A stretch of 64,000 nucleotides of DNA from the NCBI RefSeq assembly GCF_003628505.1, contig NZ_RBZP01000001.1:248001-312000 (forward strand), given 5' to 3'. Made by a program: the position numbers and the translations under genes. Position 1 is the stretch's first letter. Each line of letters opens with the position of its first letter. Positions 35,537 to 44,114 of this stretch are shown here, in pieces. Origin of the DNA: Oceanobacillus halophilus (GTDB taxonomy: Bacteria > Bacillota > Bacilli > Bacillales > Amphibacillaceae). Below the pieces are notes generated by a model. It was not told the DNA's origin. It made no database searches and saw only the letters and a list, made by a program, of their open reading frames with translations.

Positions 35537-36392
35537 TCAAGCTGCTAGATTAAGAAGAAAAATTGAAATGGCTAAAAACCCCAAGCATGCTAAAACACTT
35601 TGTGTAATAAGTGGAAAAGGTGGTGTCGGTAAGTCAAACATCGCCTTGAATTTTTCTTTAGAATTAATGAATAAAAACAAAAAGGTCTTACTGCTAGACT
35701 TAGATGTTGGTATGGGGAACATTGATATATTACTTGGCCTTAATGCCAATAAAACAATTTTAAATATGTTAAATGACGACGAGTCTATACATAATATTAT
35801 TGAAGTAACAAATTATGGTCTAGCCTATATAGCAGCTGGTTCTGGACTGAATGAATTTTTATTAATGGATGATACAAAAAGAGAATATTTCTTGAATCAA
35901 TTTAGTGAATTAACTAATTTATATGATTATATTATTTTTGATATGGGTGCAGGATTGCATAGTGACAGCCTCTTTTTTGTACTAGCTGCAGATGAATGTA
36001 TTGTTGTAACTACCCCTGAACCAACTTCTATCACGGATGCTTATAGTGCAATTAAGCATATAGTGAATAACAAAGAAGACATGCCTATTCAAGTAATCAT
36101 GAATAGATCTTTCTCTCAAAAAAATGGGGAACAAACATTGGAAAGATTTAAACAAGTAGTTCACCAATTTTTACAGGTGGACATACTGAAGATGGGAATT
36201 CTACCAGAGGATAAAGCTGTAAACACTGCAGTAATTAATCAGGTGCCATATATATTTAATGAAAAAGCTACTATAACAAAAGCTATGAAGCAAATAACTT
36301 CAAATTATCTTCATAACATAACAGATTTTGAATCAACTAATACGCCAACCACTTTTATACAGAAATTAAAACAACTACTAACAGAGAGGTAA
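35529..36392 (+). CDS. flhG: MinD-like flagellar number regulator FlhG (YlxH)
   Basis: FlhG is a MinD/ParA-type ATPase that stimulates FlhF and limits flagellar patterning. The 287-aa protein has the N-terminal FlhF-activating segment (DQAARLRRKIE), the deviant Walker A SGKGGVGKSNIAL, and DLDVGMGNIDILLG and DMGAGLHSDSL as the other nucleotide motifs. Complete; cheB follows 5 bases later. Confidence 0.96.
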   Translation: MNDQAARLRRKIEMAKNPKHAKTLCVISGKGGVGKSNIALNFSLELMNKNKKVLLLDLDVGMGNIDILLGLNANKTILNMLNDDESIHNIIEVTNYGLAYIAAGSGLNEFLLMDDTKREYFLNQFSELTNLYDYIIFDMGAGLHSDSLFFVLAADECIVVTTPEPTSITDAYSAIKHIVNNKEDMPIQVIMNRSFSQKNGEQTLERFKQVVHQFLQVDILKMGILPEDKAVNTAVINQVPYIFNEKATITKAMKQITSNYLHNITDFESTNTPTTFIQKLKQLLTER

Positions 36393-36397
36393 TCATC

Positions 36398-37450
36398 ATG
36401 GGACGTATTCGGGTAATTGTTATAGATGACTCTGCATTTATGCGAAAAGTAATAACGGATATTTTACAAAGTCATGATCGAATGGAGGTTATTTGTACAG
36501 CTAAAAACGGTAGGGAAGGATTAGAAAAAATACGACTATATTCTCCTGACGTAGTTACCTTGGATATTCATATGCCAGTTATGGATGGAATTAATACGTT
36601 AGAATGGATTATGAAAAATAAGCCGTTACCAGTAATAATGCTAAGCGGTCTAACAGAAGAAGGAAAAGTAAAGACCGTTGAGGCGATGTCCAAAGGGGCG
36701 GTTGACTTTATACAAAAGCCTTCTGGACCCATCTCTCTTAATCTTGAGTCTATTAGGAGAGAAATTATTCATAAGGTAATTGCTGCATCCACTGTTAGAC
36801 TGAATAAGGAAAGTTACATGAAAGAAAAGGCTGCTCTTTCAATCTATGATGGTAAAAAGTGTGTACAATACCAAACTATTGTGGTTGTTGGTGCCTCAAC
36901 AGGTGGCCCAAGAGCTCTGCATCGAATAATAAGTGATTTGCCGGATAATTTTTCTTCCCCTATTTTTATTGTACAGCATATGCCTGAAGGTTTTACGAAA
37001 TCGCTTGCAGAAAGGTTAAATTCTATAAATGACCTGCATGTAAAAGAAGCAGAAGATGGAGAAATAGTCAAAAATTATACTATATATGTTGCTCCAGGAA
37101 ATAACCATATGAGAGTTAAAAGAAAGAAACAACATTTGTATATAAGTTTATCAAATGAACAGCCTAGAAATGGACATAGACCTTCTGTGGATATACTTTT
37201 TGAATCTGTATCGAATCTACTAGGCTATAAAAAGATCGCTGTTGTTCTCACCGGTATGGGAAATGATGGTTCAGAAGGAATCAATACATTAAAGCATTGT
37301 GATAACGGTACTACAGTAATAGCCGAATCTCAGGAAACAGCTATTGTAAACGGCATGCCAAAAGCAGCTATTCATACAACTTATGTTGACTACATTTTTC
37401 CTATCTATCAAATCGGTAAAAAGCTTGGGCATCTATTAAAAAGAAATTAA
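36398..37450 (+). CDS. cheB: Chemotaxis receptor methylesterase/deamidase CheB
   Basis: CheB removes methyl groups from chemoreceptors when phosphorylated by CheA. The 350-aa protein has the receiver domain (phospho-acceptor Asp56 in VVTLDIHMPVMDG) and the C-terminal esterase with the Ser-His-Asp triad: Ser167 in GASTGGPRALHR, His in VQHMPEGFT and Asp in GMGNDGSEG. It is intact and ends normally. In B. subtilis cheA follows at once; here a repeat element follows. Confidence 0.97.
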   Translation: MGRIRVIVIDDSAFMRKVITDILQSHDRMEVICTAKNGREGLEKIRLYSPDVVTLDIHMPVMDGINTLEWIMKNKPLPVIMLSGLTEEGKVKTVEAMSKGAVDFIQKPSGPISLNLESIRREIIHKVIAASTVRLNKESYMKEKAALSIYDGKKCVQYQTIVVVGASTGGPRALHRIISDLPDNFSSPIFIVQHMPEGFTKSLAERLNSINDLHVKEAEDGEIVKNYTIYVAPGNNHMRVKRKKQHLYISLSNEQPRNGHRPSVDILFESVSNLLGYKKIAVVLTGMGNDGSEGINTLKHCDNGTTVIAESQETAIVNGMPKAAIHTTYVDYIFPIYQIGKKLGHLLKRN

Positions 37451-37485
37451 ATATATTTACATTTTTCAGCTTTTCAAATTCAGAG

Positions 37486-38107
37486 TTGATAGGAACTCCT
37501 GATAATTCTGAATTCAGAGTAATGTGCTTAACTCTCGCTGCGGAAATACACTACGCTTTCCGCGGGGAGCTGGTGAGCCTCCTTCGTGCTGAAAAGCGTG
37601 TGCGCCTGTGTCTTCCAGTAATGCTTCGAAGCGGGCTTTCTCGGCGCAAGGGAGGTTATTCAAGTAGTTCCCTCACTACGTAGTCTCACCGATGCTCTTC
37701 TTCCCGCAGGACAAGGAACGCTTCGGCAGGGTTACATCGCACGCAGAAAAAAGTGGTTTTCTTTTTTCAAGGAGTCTCCGTGTATTTCCTTCGCTGTGTG
37801 TCTGCTCTACTTGTATAAATAAAAAATAGGCTTTTTTCAAGAATAATAATGGTCTTAAACGTGATTTCAAGAACCATTCATCTCAAAAATATCTTATGCA
37901 TCTTTCTTAGCGGAGGCAGAATACGAAGACTCCTGTGGGAATAGCACGTGTCCGAAGACCCCGCAGGAAGTGGTTTTCTTCCGAGGCTGAGGCCGTGCCC
38001 GCGGAAAGCGAAGTATGCTGCCGGAGCGAATGACTGCACAAAAATAATCACCAGTGTGAGCGAGAGCAATACTATTGTTAATTAAAGTAATCAATAGTCT
38101 AAATAAA
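37486..38107. repeat. Palindromic intergenic repeat, copy 3 (in the cheA position)
   Basis: This 622-bp copy starts with TTGATAGGAACTCCTGAT and ends near AATCAATAGTCTAAATAAA. It has inverted arms: CTACGCTTTCCGCGGG on the left pairs with the complement of CCCGCGGAAAGCGAAGT on the right. Positions 37698-37790 are identical to 39959-40051 in copy 4. It fills the cheB-cheW interval where cheA is expected. Three 60-70 codon ORFs within it overlap each other on both strands and are not genes. Confidence 0.85.
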
Positions 38108-38197
38108 TTCTGTATTAAACTGTAACAATGTTTTAGAAAATATGCCTATCATTATCATATGGTAGTGATTAAAATAGGATAAAAGGGGTCCTTGCAA

Positions 38198-38662
38198 ATG
38201 ATGAATAATGGATTAAATAGTCGAAAAGTAATCGTTTTTCAGCTGAGAGAAGAAGAATATGCGATAGATGTTCAACAAGTTGGATCTATCGAGAGAATGG
38301 TGCCTATTACAAGAGTTCCACAAGTCTCTAATTTCATTAAAGGTGTCATAAATCTTCGTGGAGTCATAATACCGGTCATAGATTTACAGCAACGATTTGG
38401 ATTAGGAGCACTAGAGATAAATGATAGTACCCGCATTATTATTGTTCGTATAGAAGAGATGAATGTTGGACTAATAGTTGATTCAGCAAATGATGTTCTA
38501 GATATACCAATGGATATGATTGAATCGACACCAGAGGTTATTGGTTCTGTGAAGGATGATTACTTGGAGGGAGTAGCAAAAATAGATAATCGACTACTAA
38601 TATTGCTAGATATATCAAAAGTTTTATATCAAGAAAAATTGGAAGAACTCGCGGAAGGGTAA
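38198..38662 (+). CDS. cheW: Chemotaxis coupling protein CheW
   Basis: CheW couples receptors to CheA. The protein is 154 aa from ATG 38198, preceded at 8 bases by AAAGGGGT. It has the CheW fold signatures (VIVFQLREEEYAIDVQQVGS, RVPQVSNFIKGVINLRGVII, PVIDLQQRFGL). It is separated from cheB by a repeat, so it either depends on readthrough or has its own promoter; I could not find a convincing one in 38108-38190. Confidence 0.96.
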   Translation: MMNNGLNSRKVIVFQLREEEYAIDVQQVGSIERMVPITRVPQVSNFIKGVINLRGVIIPVIDLQQRFGLGALEINDSTRIIIVRIEEMNVGLIVDSANDVLDIPMDMIESTPEVIGSVKDDYLEGVAKIDNRLLILLDISKVLYQEKLEELAEG

Positions 38663-38666
38663 AGTT

Positions 38667-39299
38667 ATGGATTATATGAAATTATCAAGTATGCAATTGG
38701 ATGTATTACGAGAAATAGGAAATATAGGTGCAGGGAATGCGGCAACTTCTATGTCAAAATTGATTGATAGACAAATAGATATGCAAGTTCCTTCTGTTAG
38801 AATTGTCAGCTTTGATGAAATGATGGACCTAATAGGTGGACCAGAAGAATTAATCGTTGCCATGCTCTTTCGAATAAAAGGTGATGCTGCCAGTACCGTT
38901 TATTTTATATTGTCTATTGAAGAAGCTGAAAATCTTATACAGAAAATCACCCAAGATAATAATTTTTCTTTATCAGCTGACGAAAATACGAACGAGATTG
39001 CAATTTCAGCATTACAAGAGTTAGGTAATATTGTTACAGGATCATACTTATCTGCTCTATCTGATTTTACTGGTGTTAACATGCAACCGTCTGTTCCGTA
39101 TTTAAGCATCGATATGGCGGGAGCGATTTTAACAGCAGGACTACTGGAAATATCTCAAGTATCGGATTATGCAATTATCATTGATACAAGTATTTCCAGT
39201 GGGCTTAATGAGAGAATACACGGTCATTTCTTTTTAGCGCCAGAGCCAAAGTCGTTAGATAAATTATTTGATGCGTTAGGTATTAACGATCATGTGTAA
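38667..39299 (+). CDS. cheC: CheY-P phosphatase CheC
   Basis: CheC dephosphorylates CheY-P weakly and controls CheD. The 210-aa protein has two phosphatase motifs, [18 protein letters not shown] and [18 protein letters not shown], both with the E-x-x-N pair intact. It starts 4 bases after cheW and overlaps cheD by 8 bases, so all three are translationally coupled. Confidence 0.96.
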   Translation: MDYMKLSSMQLDVLREIGNIGAGNAATSMSKLIDRQIDMQVPSVRIVSFDEMMDLIGGPEELIVAMLFRIKGDAASTVYFILSIEEAENLIQKITQDNNFSLSADENTNEIAISALQELGNIVTGSYLSALSDFTGVNMQPSVPYLSIDMAGAILTAGLLEISQVSDYAIIIDTSISSGLNERIHGHFFLAPEPKSLDKLFDALGINDHV

Positions 39300-39789
39300 G
39301 GATAAAACAGTTGTCAAAGTAGGTATTGCGGATTTAAAAATAGTGACACCTCCAGATGTGATACGTACTTCTGGTCTTGGTTCATGTGTTGGTGTGGTTA
39401 TTTATGATAGTATAAAAAAGGTTGCTGGACTTGCCCATGTATTGCTCCCTGATTCTAAATCAACCAAGCAAGAGAATTTTAATCGACATAAATATGCAGA
39501 CACAGCCGTCTCTATACTTATAAATGAATTGCTAGTAAATGGAGGGCGGAGATTTGCTCTTAAGGCAAAGCTAGCAGGAGGGGCGCAAATGTTCCAATTT
39601 ACATCTTCATCTGATTCTATTAGGATTGGCGCACGTAATATTGAGGCAGTGAGAAACCAATTGAATGAGTTTCATATACCGATTGTATCTTCCGATGTGG
39701 GTGGCAATGTTGGAAGAACCATTGAATTTGATCCCATAACATGTCAATTAAAAGTACGAAAAATTAACCAAGAAGAAATTTATATTTAG
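39292..39789 (+). CDS. cheD: Chemoreceptor glutamine deamidase CheD
   Basis: CheD deamidates receptor glutamines and increases CheA activity in Bacillus; CheC sequesters it. The 165-aa protein has the catalytic Cys in [13 protein letters not shown] and His in [11 protein letters not shown], and the conserved [10 protein letters not shown] and [13 protein letters not shown] blocks. Complete. Confidence 0.96.
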   Translation: MCKDKTVVKVGIADLKIVTPPDVIRTSGLGSCVGVVIYDSIKKVAGLAHVLLPDSKSTKQENFNRHKYADTAVSILINELLVNGGRRFALKAKLAGGAQMFQFTSSSDSIRIGARNIEAVRNQLNEFHIPIVSSDVGGNVGRTIEFDPITCQLKVRKINQEEIYI

Positions 39790-39829
39790 GTTCTTTCGTA
39801 AGTATTGTTGCTTTTTAACTATGTCGAAG

Positions 39830-40204
39830 TTGATAGAAACTCCTGATATATTTAATTAAGAATAGTGCTTTACATCCGCTACGGAAATACACTACGCTTT
39901 CCGCGGGCGCTGCTGAGCCTACTCCGAGCTAACGCTATCCGTAGTCTCACCTAGGCTTTTCTTCCCGCAGGACAAGGAACGCTTCGGCAGGGTTACATCG
40001 CACGCAGAAAAAAGTGGTTTTCTTTTTTCAAGGAGTCTCCGTGTATTTCCTCCGCTGTGTATCTGCTCTTCTTGTATAAACAGCAAATTTGCTGTTTATA
40101 AAAATAATAAGTATGCTGCCGGAGCGAATGACTGCACAAAATAATCACCAGTGTGAGCGAGAGCAATACTATTGTTAATTAAAGTAATCAATAGTCTAAA
40201 TAAA
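39830..40204. repeat. Palindromic intergenic repeat, copy 4 (shortened)
   Basis: This 375-bp copy lies between cheD and sigD. Its ends are imperfect inverted repeats: TTTAATTAAGAATAGT (left) against the complement TTTAATTAACAATAGT (right). It keeps the 93-bp block 39959-40051 identical to copy 3 but lacks most of the right-hand arm between about 40095 and the AAGTATGCTGCCGGAGCG block. It fills nearly all of the 540-bp cheD-sigD gap; 40205-40329 is AT-rich with no clear promoter. Confidence 0.85.
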
Positions 40205-40329
40205 AATGTGACATAACTATAAAAGCAACAATCTATTAGAAAAGTAACTAGATTTAAAATAATATTAGACGTTGGCAATGTTGAAGTTTACATTCGCTCT
40301 ATTTTAAGAAAAGGAGGAGTCCGGTTCAT

Positions 40330-41109
40330 ATGTCAAAGATTCATTCTCCTCTTGAACAAGAGCTTTGGAATGATTGGATAGAAGATAATAGTAATGATGC
40401 TGCAAACGAGTTAATTACTAACTATATGTATTTAGTTAATTTTCATGTCGAAAGAATTTCCATTCATCTCCCAAACAATGTTCATAAAGAAGATTTAAAG
40501 AGTCTTGGTCTACTTGGCCTGTACGATGCTCTTAAGAAATATGATCCAAGTCGTGATTTAAAGTTTGATACATACGCTTCAATCCGTGTTCGTGGAGCAA
40601 TTATGGATGGCCTACGAAAAGAAGATTGGTTGCCAAGATCAATGAGAGGCAAGGTAAAAAAGATAGAAAAGAGTCACCAAACCCTTGAACAAATATACCA
40701 TCGTACACCTACTGCAGCAGAAATAGCTCAAGATGTAGGAATGACTATTCAGGAAGTAGAATCAACCATCAAAGATTCCCTTTTTGCTAATGTACTTTCT
40801 ATAGAAGATAAATCGAAAGATAGTGATAAAATAGATAAAGAAGGTATCGGCTATACCATTGCTGGTAATAAATCAGTTATTCCGGAAGCAAAAATTATGC
40901 AAATGGAACTCGAGGGTGAATTAACAGAAGCGATAAAAGATTTAAACGAGAATGAACAAATGGTAGTTAGCTTGTTTTATTTTGATGAATTAACATTAAC
41001 AGAAATTGGAAAAGTTTTAAACTTAACAACTTCTCGTATATCCCAGATTCATAAACGAGCAATAGTAAAATTGCGGGAAACATTGTTGAAGATACAAAAT
41101 ATTTCCTAA
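40330..41109 (+). CDS. sigD: RNA polymerase sigma factor SigD (sigma-28)
   Basis: SigD directs transcription of late flagellar, motility and autolysin genes. The 259-aa protein has region 2 (GLLGLYDALKKYDPSRDLKF, YASIRVRGAIMDGLRKEDW), region 3 (TPTAAEIAQDVGMTIQEVES) and region 4 with the helix-turn-helix (TLTEIGKVLNLTTSRISQIH). The ATG follows AAAGGAGGAGT. In B. subtilis its distance from the operon promoter tunes the fraction of motile cells; here two repeats lie between that promoter and sigD. Confidence 0.97.
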   Translation: MSKIHSPLEQELWNDWIEDNSNDAANELITNYMYLVNFHVERISIHLPNNVHKEDLKSLGLLGLYDALKKYDPSRDLKFDTYASIRVRGAIMDGLRKEDWLPRSMRGKVKKIEKSHQTLEQIYHRTPTAAEIAQDVGMTIQEVESTIKDSLFANVLSIEDKSKDSDKIDKEGIGYTIAGNKSVIPEAKIMQMELEGELTEAIKDLNENEQMVVSLFYFDELTLTEIGKVLNLTTSRISQIHKRAIVKLRETLLKIQNIS

Positions 41110-41132
41110 AGTCTAGTAAAGGGGGTTATAGA

Positions 41133-42518
41133 ATGGAACAACTAGAGACTTTCTTTTATATTGTAATTGCTAAAGATAAAATGTCAGCACAAATCCACTG
41201 TACAGATACGTATACATTTTCGAGCATTAGGAATGAAGACTGGAATCTAGATTTGTTTACAATCTTACTAGAAAAAAATAAAGTTATCTATGGAATAAAT
41301 TTTGATAAAATAAAGCTTATTATAAACAAGAAGATAAAAAAAGAAGATTTTCCTATAACTATTGCCAATGGTCAGCCTGCTATACATGGTAAAGACGGTA
41401 CCATAAATTACGAGCTAAATACCAGTTCTAAATTAGAACGTACTAATAATCGGAATTTCCGCGATGTAATGAGAATTCCAAATGTACAGGTCGGTCAAAA
41501 GATAATAACTATCTCGAATCCAACAAAGGGAACTCCTGGTATTAACATTCATGGAAATATACTTCAGCCCAAACCTGGTAAAACTGTCACAATACACCCT
41601 GGGGAAAATGTAGAATTTGCTAAAGACAAAATGGCTTTTTTTGCTACTGCAAATGGTCAACTTTGTATCAAGGGAAATTTTATTCATATCTATCCAGTTT
41701 TTGAAGTTAATGAAACTTTATCAATGAAAGAAGGTAATTTAGATTTTACAGGGAACATTGTAATTCACGGGGATGTCCCAACTGGTTATGTAGTAAAGGC
41801 TGAAGGAGATATTTCAGTTTTCGGAATGGTTGAAGGTGCTAAAATTATATCTTTAGGATCTGTCTATATATCTAAAGGATTAGCTGGACAAAGAACAGGT
41901 TATATAAAGGCAAATGAAAATATCACGATCGGCTATATCAATCAAGGTTATGTACATGCGGGAAAGGACTTAATAGTAGAAGGTTCTATCTTACATAGTG
42001 AGTGTGTCGCAAATAATCATGTACTTGTCAAAAAAGGCAGTATTATAGGAGGCAAAATTTCTGCTGGAGCGTCGATGGAAGTAAATAATGTTGGGAATCC
42101 ATTAAACATTAAGACAGAAATATCTTTCGGATTTGATAAAAGCAAACTTGAAAATAAAAAGTTATTATTAACCAAAAAACAGGAACTTATAGAAACACTA
42201 AAAAAATTGACTTTATTGGAAGAAAAATTAAAAGAACAAAAACCTGCTGAAAACCACAAGGTTCGTATCACTTTGCTTCGAATAAAAAATTCCTTTCAAA
42301 ATACGCAAGTACAACTGGATAAGGTTAACACGATAATAAATACGTTAAATTCTCAAATGGGAGATATGAATCAATCTAAATTAATCGTCAGGGATAAAAT
42401 TTATCAAAATGTGTTCGTAACATTCGGGAAGTATAAACGATTTATCAATGAAGATAATTACTACGTACAACTTAGGCTTATAAAGAACGAAATCACCATG
42501 GAACCTATCATGGAATAA
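41133..42518 (+). CDS. FapA/DUF342 family protein
   Basis: The 461-aa protein has the FapA (formerly DUF342) architecture: an N-terminal region with FPITIANGQPAIHGKDGTI, a parallel beta-helix middle rich in glycine and valine (NIVIHGDVPTGYVVKAEGDI, KGSIIGGKISAGASMEVNNV), and a C-terminal coiled coil (about residues 350-420). Members affect flagellar or polymer functions; the biochemical role is unclear. It is absent between sigD and swrB in B. subtilis, but other Bacillaceae have it there. AAAGGGGG precedes the start. Confidence 0.85.
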   Translation: MEQLETFFYIVIAKDKMSAQIHCTDTYTFSSIRNEDWNLDLFTILLEKNKVIYGINFDKIKLIINKKIKKEDFPITIANGQPAIHGKDGTINYELNTSSKLERTNNRNFRDVMRIPNVQVGQKIITISNPTKGTPGINIHGNILQPKPGKTVTIHPGENVEFAKDKMAFFATANGQLCIKGNFIHIYPVFEVNETLSMKEGNLDFTGNIVIHGDVPTGYVVKAEGDISVFGMVEGAKIISLGSVYISKGLAGQRTGYIKANENITIGYINQGYVHAGKDLIVEGSILHSECVANNHVLVKKGSIIGGKISAGASMEVNNVGNPLNIKTEISFGFDKSKLENKKLLLTKKQELIETLKKLTLLEEKLKEQKPAENHKVRITLLRIKNSFQNTQVQLDKVNTIINTLNSQMGDMNQSKLIVRDKIYQNVFVTFGKYKRFINEDNYYVQLRLIKNEITMEPIME

Positions 42519-42642
42519 GTTTGGAGTTTCTAAATGCATTGGTGATTATAAACAACTTACCAAAAGAACTACTTCAAAAATAATATCGCCATCGTTCTAT
42601 GACGTAGGTCCATTAACTCTAACGAATAGAAAGGATGAGGTT

Positions 42643-43089
42643 ATGGTATCTTTTTTATTAATTATAAGTTTTTTACTGCATATAATAACACTTTATGCTG
42701 TTTTCTTCTTATATAAACAACATCAAACGAATAAACAAAATGACGTGAGGGAAATTACAAAGATTTTTGAAGAATTTATACAAGAAATTCAAGAAGAGAA
42801 TCTTCGACTACAAAAAGAAATCCAGAAAGGTCAAAAAGTAGATATAGCAGAACCGCATGATACGAAAGAAAATGAGTTAGATATGAATACTAAGTATAAA
42901 TCTATGCCTTTACATGAACCATACTTAAAAGTCGACGATATGGAAGATTCAATCGAAGCCTCTCTAGAAGCAAAGGTCTTACAACTTTATCATGAGGGGA
43001 AAAGCGTAACAGAAATAGCTAAAAAACTTAATTGTGGAAAAACAGAAGCAGATCTTATTATTAGATTACATAAAAAAGTTTCTAAATAA
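42643..43089 (+). CDS. swrB: SwrB-like membrane protein (YlxL)
   Basis: The 148-aa protein has an N-terminal membrane segment (about residues 3-24), a coiled coil (about 30-65), and a C-terminal helix-turn-helix-like block (LYHEGKSVTEIAKKLNCGKT). This fits SwrB, which promotes assembly of the FliM/FliY C-ring and export in B. subtilis. Sequence similarity is low except at the C-terminus, so the symbol rests partly on its place between sigD and rpsB. Confidence 0.75.
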   Translation: MVSFLLIISFLLHIITLYAVFFLYKQHQTNKQNDVREITKIFEEFIQEIQEENLRLQKEIQKGQKVDIAEPHDTKENELDMNTKYKSMPLHEPYLKVDDMEDSIEASLEAKVLQLYHEGKSVTEIAKKLNCGKTEADLIIRLHKKVSK

Positions 43090-43091
43090 GC

Positions 43092-43120
43092 TTGATTCCA
43101 TAACCTTGATATGTTATATT
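43092..43120 (+). promoter_or_regulatory. Candidate SigA promoter of rpsB-tsf
   Basis: TTGATT and TATATT are 17 bases apart and the -10 box has an upstream TGT (extended -10). It starts two bases after the swrB stop codon and gives a leader of about 150 bases. Confidence 0.6.
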
Positions 43121-43126
43121 AATTTT

Positions 43127-43279
43127 TGGTGTAAATGCTCATGTTTTGTAGATACGAAAAAGTGAGATTAAAAACACACGTTTAGTGATTTATATGGTCG
43201 GTGCTGTGTTTATTTTAATATGGTCTCTATATAAAAATGATCTAAACGGAGGAAAAAAACCAATTAGGAGGAAATATTT
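43127..43279 (+). promoter_or_regulatory. rpsB leader with possible hairpin
   Basis: The roughly 150-base untranslated leader holds AAACACA (about 43172-43178) complementary to TGTGTTT (43205-43211) followed by ATTTT. Ribosomal protein leaders often carry autoregulatory sites, but I do not recognise a defined motif. Confidence 0.3.
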
Positions 43280-44023
43280 ATGTCAGCAATTTCTATGAAG
43301 CAACTTTTAGAAGCTGGTGTGCATTTTGGACATCAGACACGCCGTTGGAATCCGAAAATGAAAAAATACATTTTCACAGAACGTAACGGTATTTATATCA
43401 TTGACCTACAAAAAACAGTTAAGAAGGTTGATGAAGCTTATAATTTCGTAAAAGATATCGCGGCAAATGGTGGTTCTATTCTTTTTGTCGGTACGAAAAA
43501 ACAAGCACAAGACTCTGTTCGCGATGAAGCAACACGTTCAGGTATGTTCTATGTAAACCAACGTTGGTTAGGTGGAACGCTTACTAACTTCCAAACAATT
43601 CGCAAACGTATTAATCGTCTAAAGGACATTGAGCGTATGGAAGAAGACGGTACATTTGAAGTTTTACCTAAAAAAGAAGTGGTAAACTTACTAAAAGAGA
43701 AAGAACGTCTTGTTAAATTCCTAGGTGGAATTAAAGAAATGAAGAGTCTTCCAGATGCTTTATTTGTTATTGACCCACGTAAAGAACGTATTGCAATAGC
43801 TGAAGCACATAAATTAAACATTCCAATTATCGGAATTGTGGATACTAACTGTGATCCTGATGAAATTGATTATGTAATTCCAGCAAATGATGATGCAATC
43901 CGTGCTGTTAAACTTTTGACTTCAAAAATGGCAGATGCTATTTTAGAAGTGAAACAAGGGGAAGTTACTGAAGAAGTTCAATCAGAACAACCTGCTGAAG
44001 AGGCAGTTGCAAATCAAGAGTAA
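43280..44023 (+). CDS. rpsB: Ribosomal protein S2
   Basis: S2 is a late-assembling protein of the 30S subunit. The 247-aa protein has [34 protein letters not shown] [20 protein letters not shown] and the [20 protein letters not shown] signature. It ends in an acidic tail ([18 protein letters not shown]). Codon use is clearly highly-expressed type (frequent CGT, GGT). The ATG follows TTAGGAGGAAA. Confidence 0.98.
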   Translation: MSAISMKQLLEAGVHFGHQTRRWNPKMKKYIFTERNGIYIIDLQKTVKKVDEAYNFVKDIAANGGSILFVGTKKQAQDSVRDEATRSGMFYVNQRWLGGTLTNFQTIRKRINRLKDIERMEEDGTFEVLPKKEVVNLLKEKERLVKFLGGIKEMKSLPDALFVIDPRKERIAIAEAHKLNIPIIGIVDTNCDPDEIDYVIPANDDAIRAVKLLTSKMADAILEVKQGEVTEEVQSEQPAEEAVANQE

Positions 44024-44038
44024 TTTTAAAAAGGTGAG

Positions 44039-44075
44039 GGTGATAAGAGGATATGAGCCTTTTATCACCTTTTTT
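44039..44075 (+). terminator. Attenuator/terminator between rpsB and tsf
   Basis: GGTGATAAGAGG (44039-44050) and CCTTTTATCACC (44058-44069) form a 12-bp stem with a G-T pair, followed by six T. No promoter is visible before tsf, so it probably reduces rather than ends transcription. Confidence 0.85.
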
Positions 44076-44114
44076 AAAAGAATATTTATACGTACAATAT
44101 AAGGAGGAAATATC

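Noticed and set aside
37486-38094. Several 60-70 codon ORFs on both strands within repeat copy 3 (also 14825-15019 and 40096-40278 in the other copies)
   Set aside because: They overlap each other, lack ribosome sites and follow from the GC-rich palindromic arms; none is kept intact in the other copies.
38108-38190. A dedicated promoter for cheW downstream of repeat copy 3
   Set aside because: TATCAT-like -10 boxes exist, but none has a fair -35 partner at proper spacing, and no SigD-type TAAA/GCCGATAT pair at the right distance was found.
195-40204. The four related repeats as insertion sequences or a CRISPR-like array
   Set aside because: No transposase, no spacers and no regular spacing. 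Target-site duplications are not evident by eye, so only the neutral term repeat is used.
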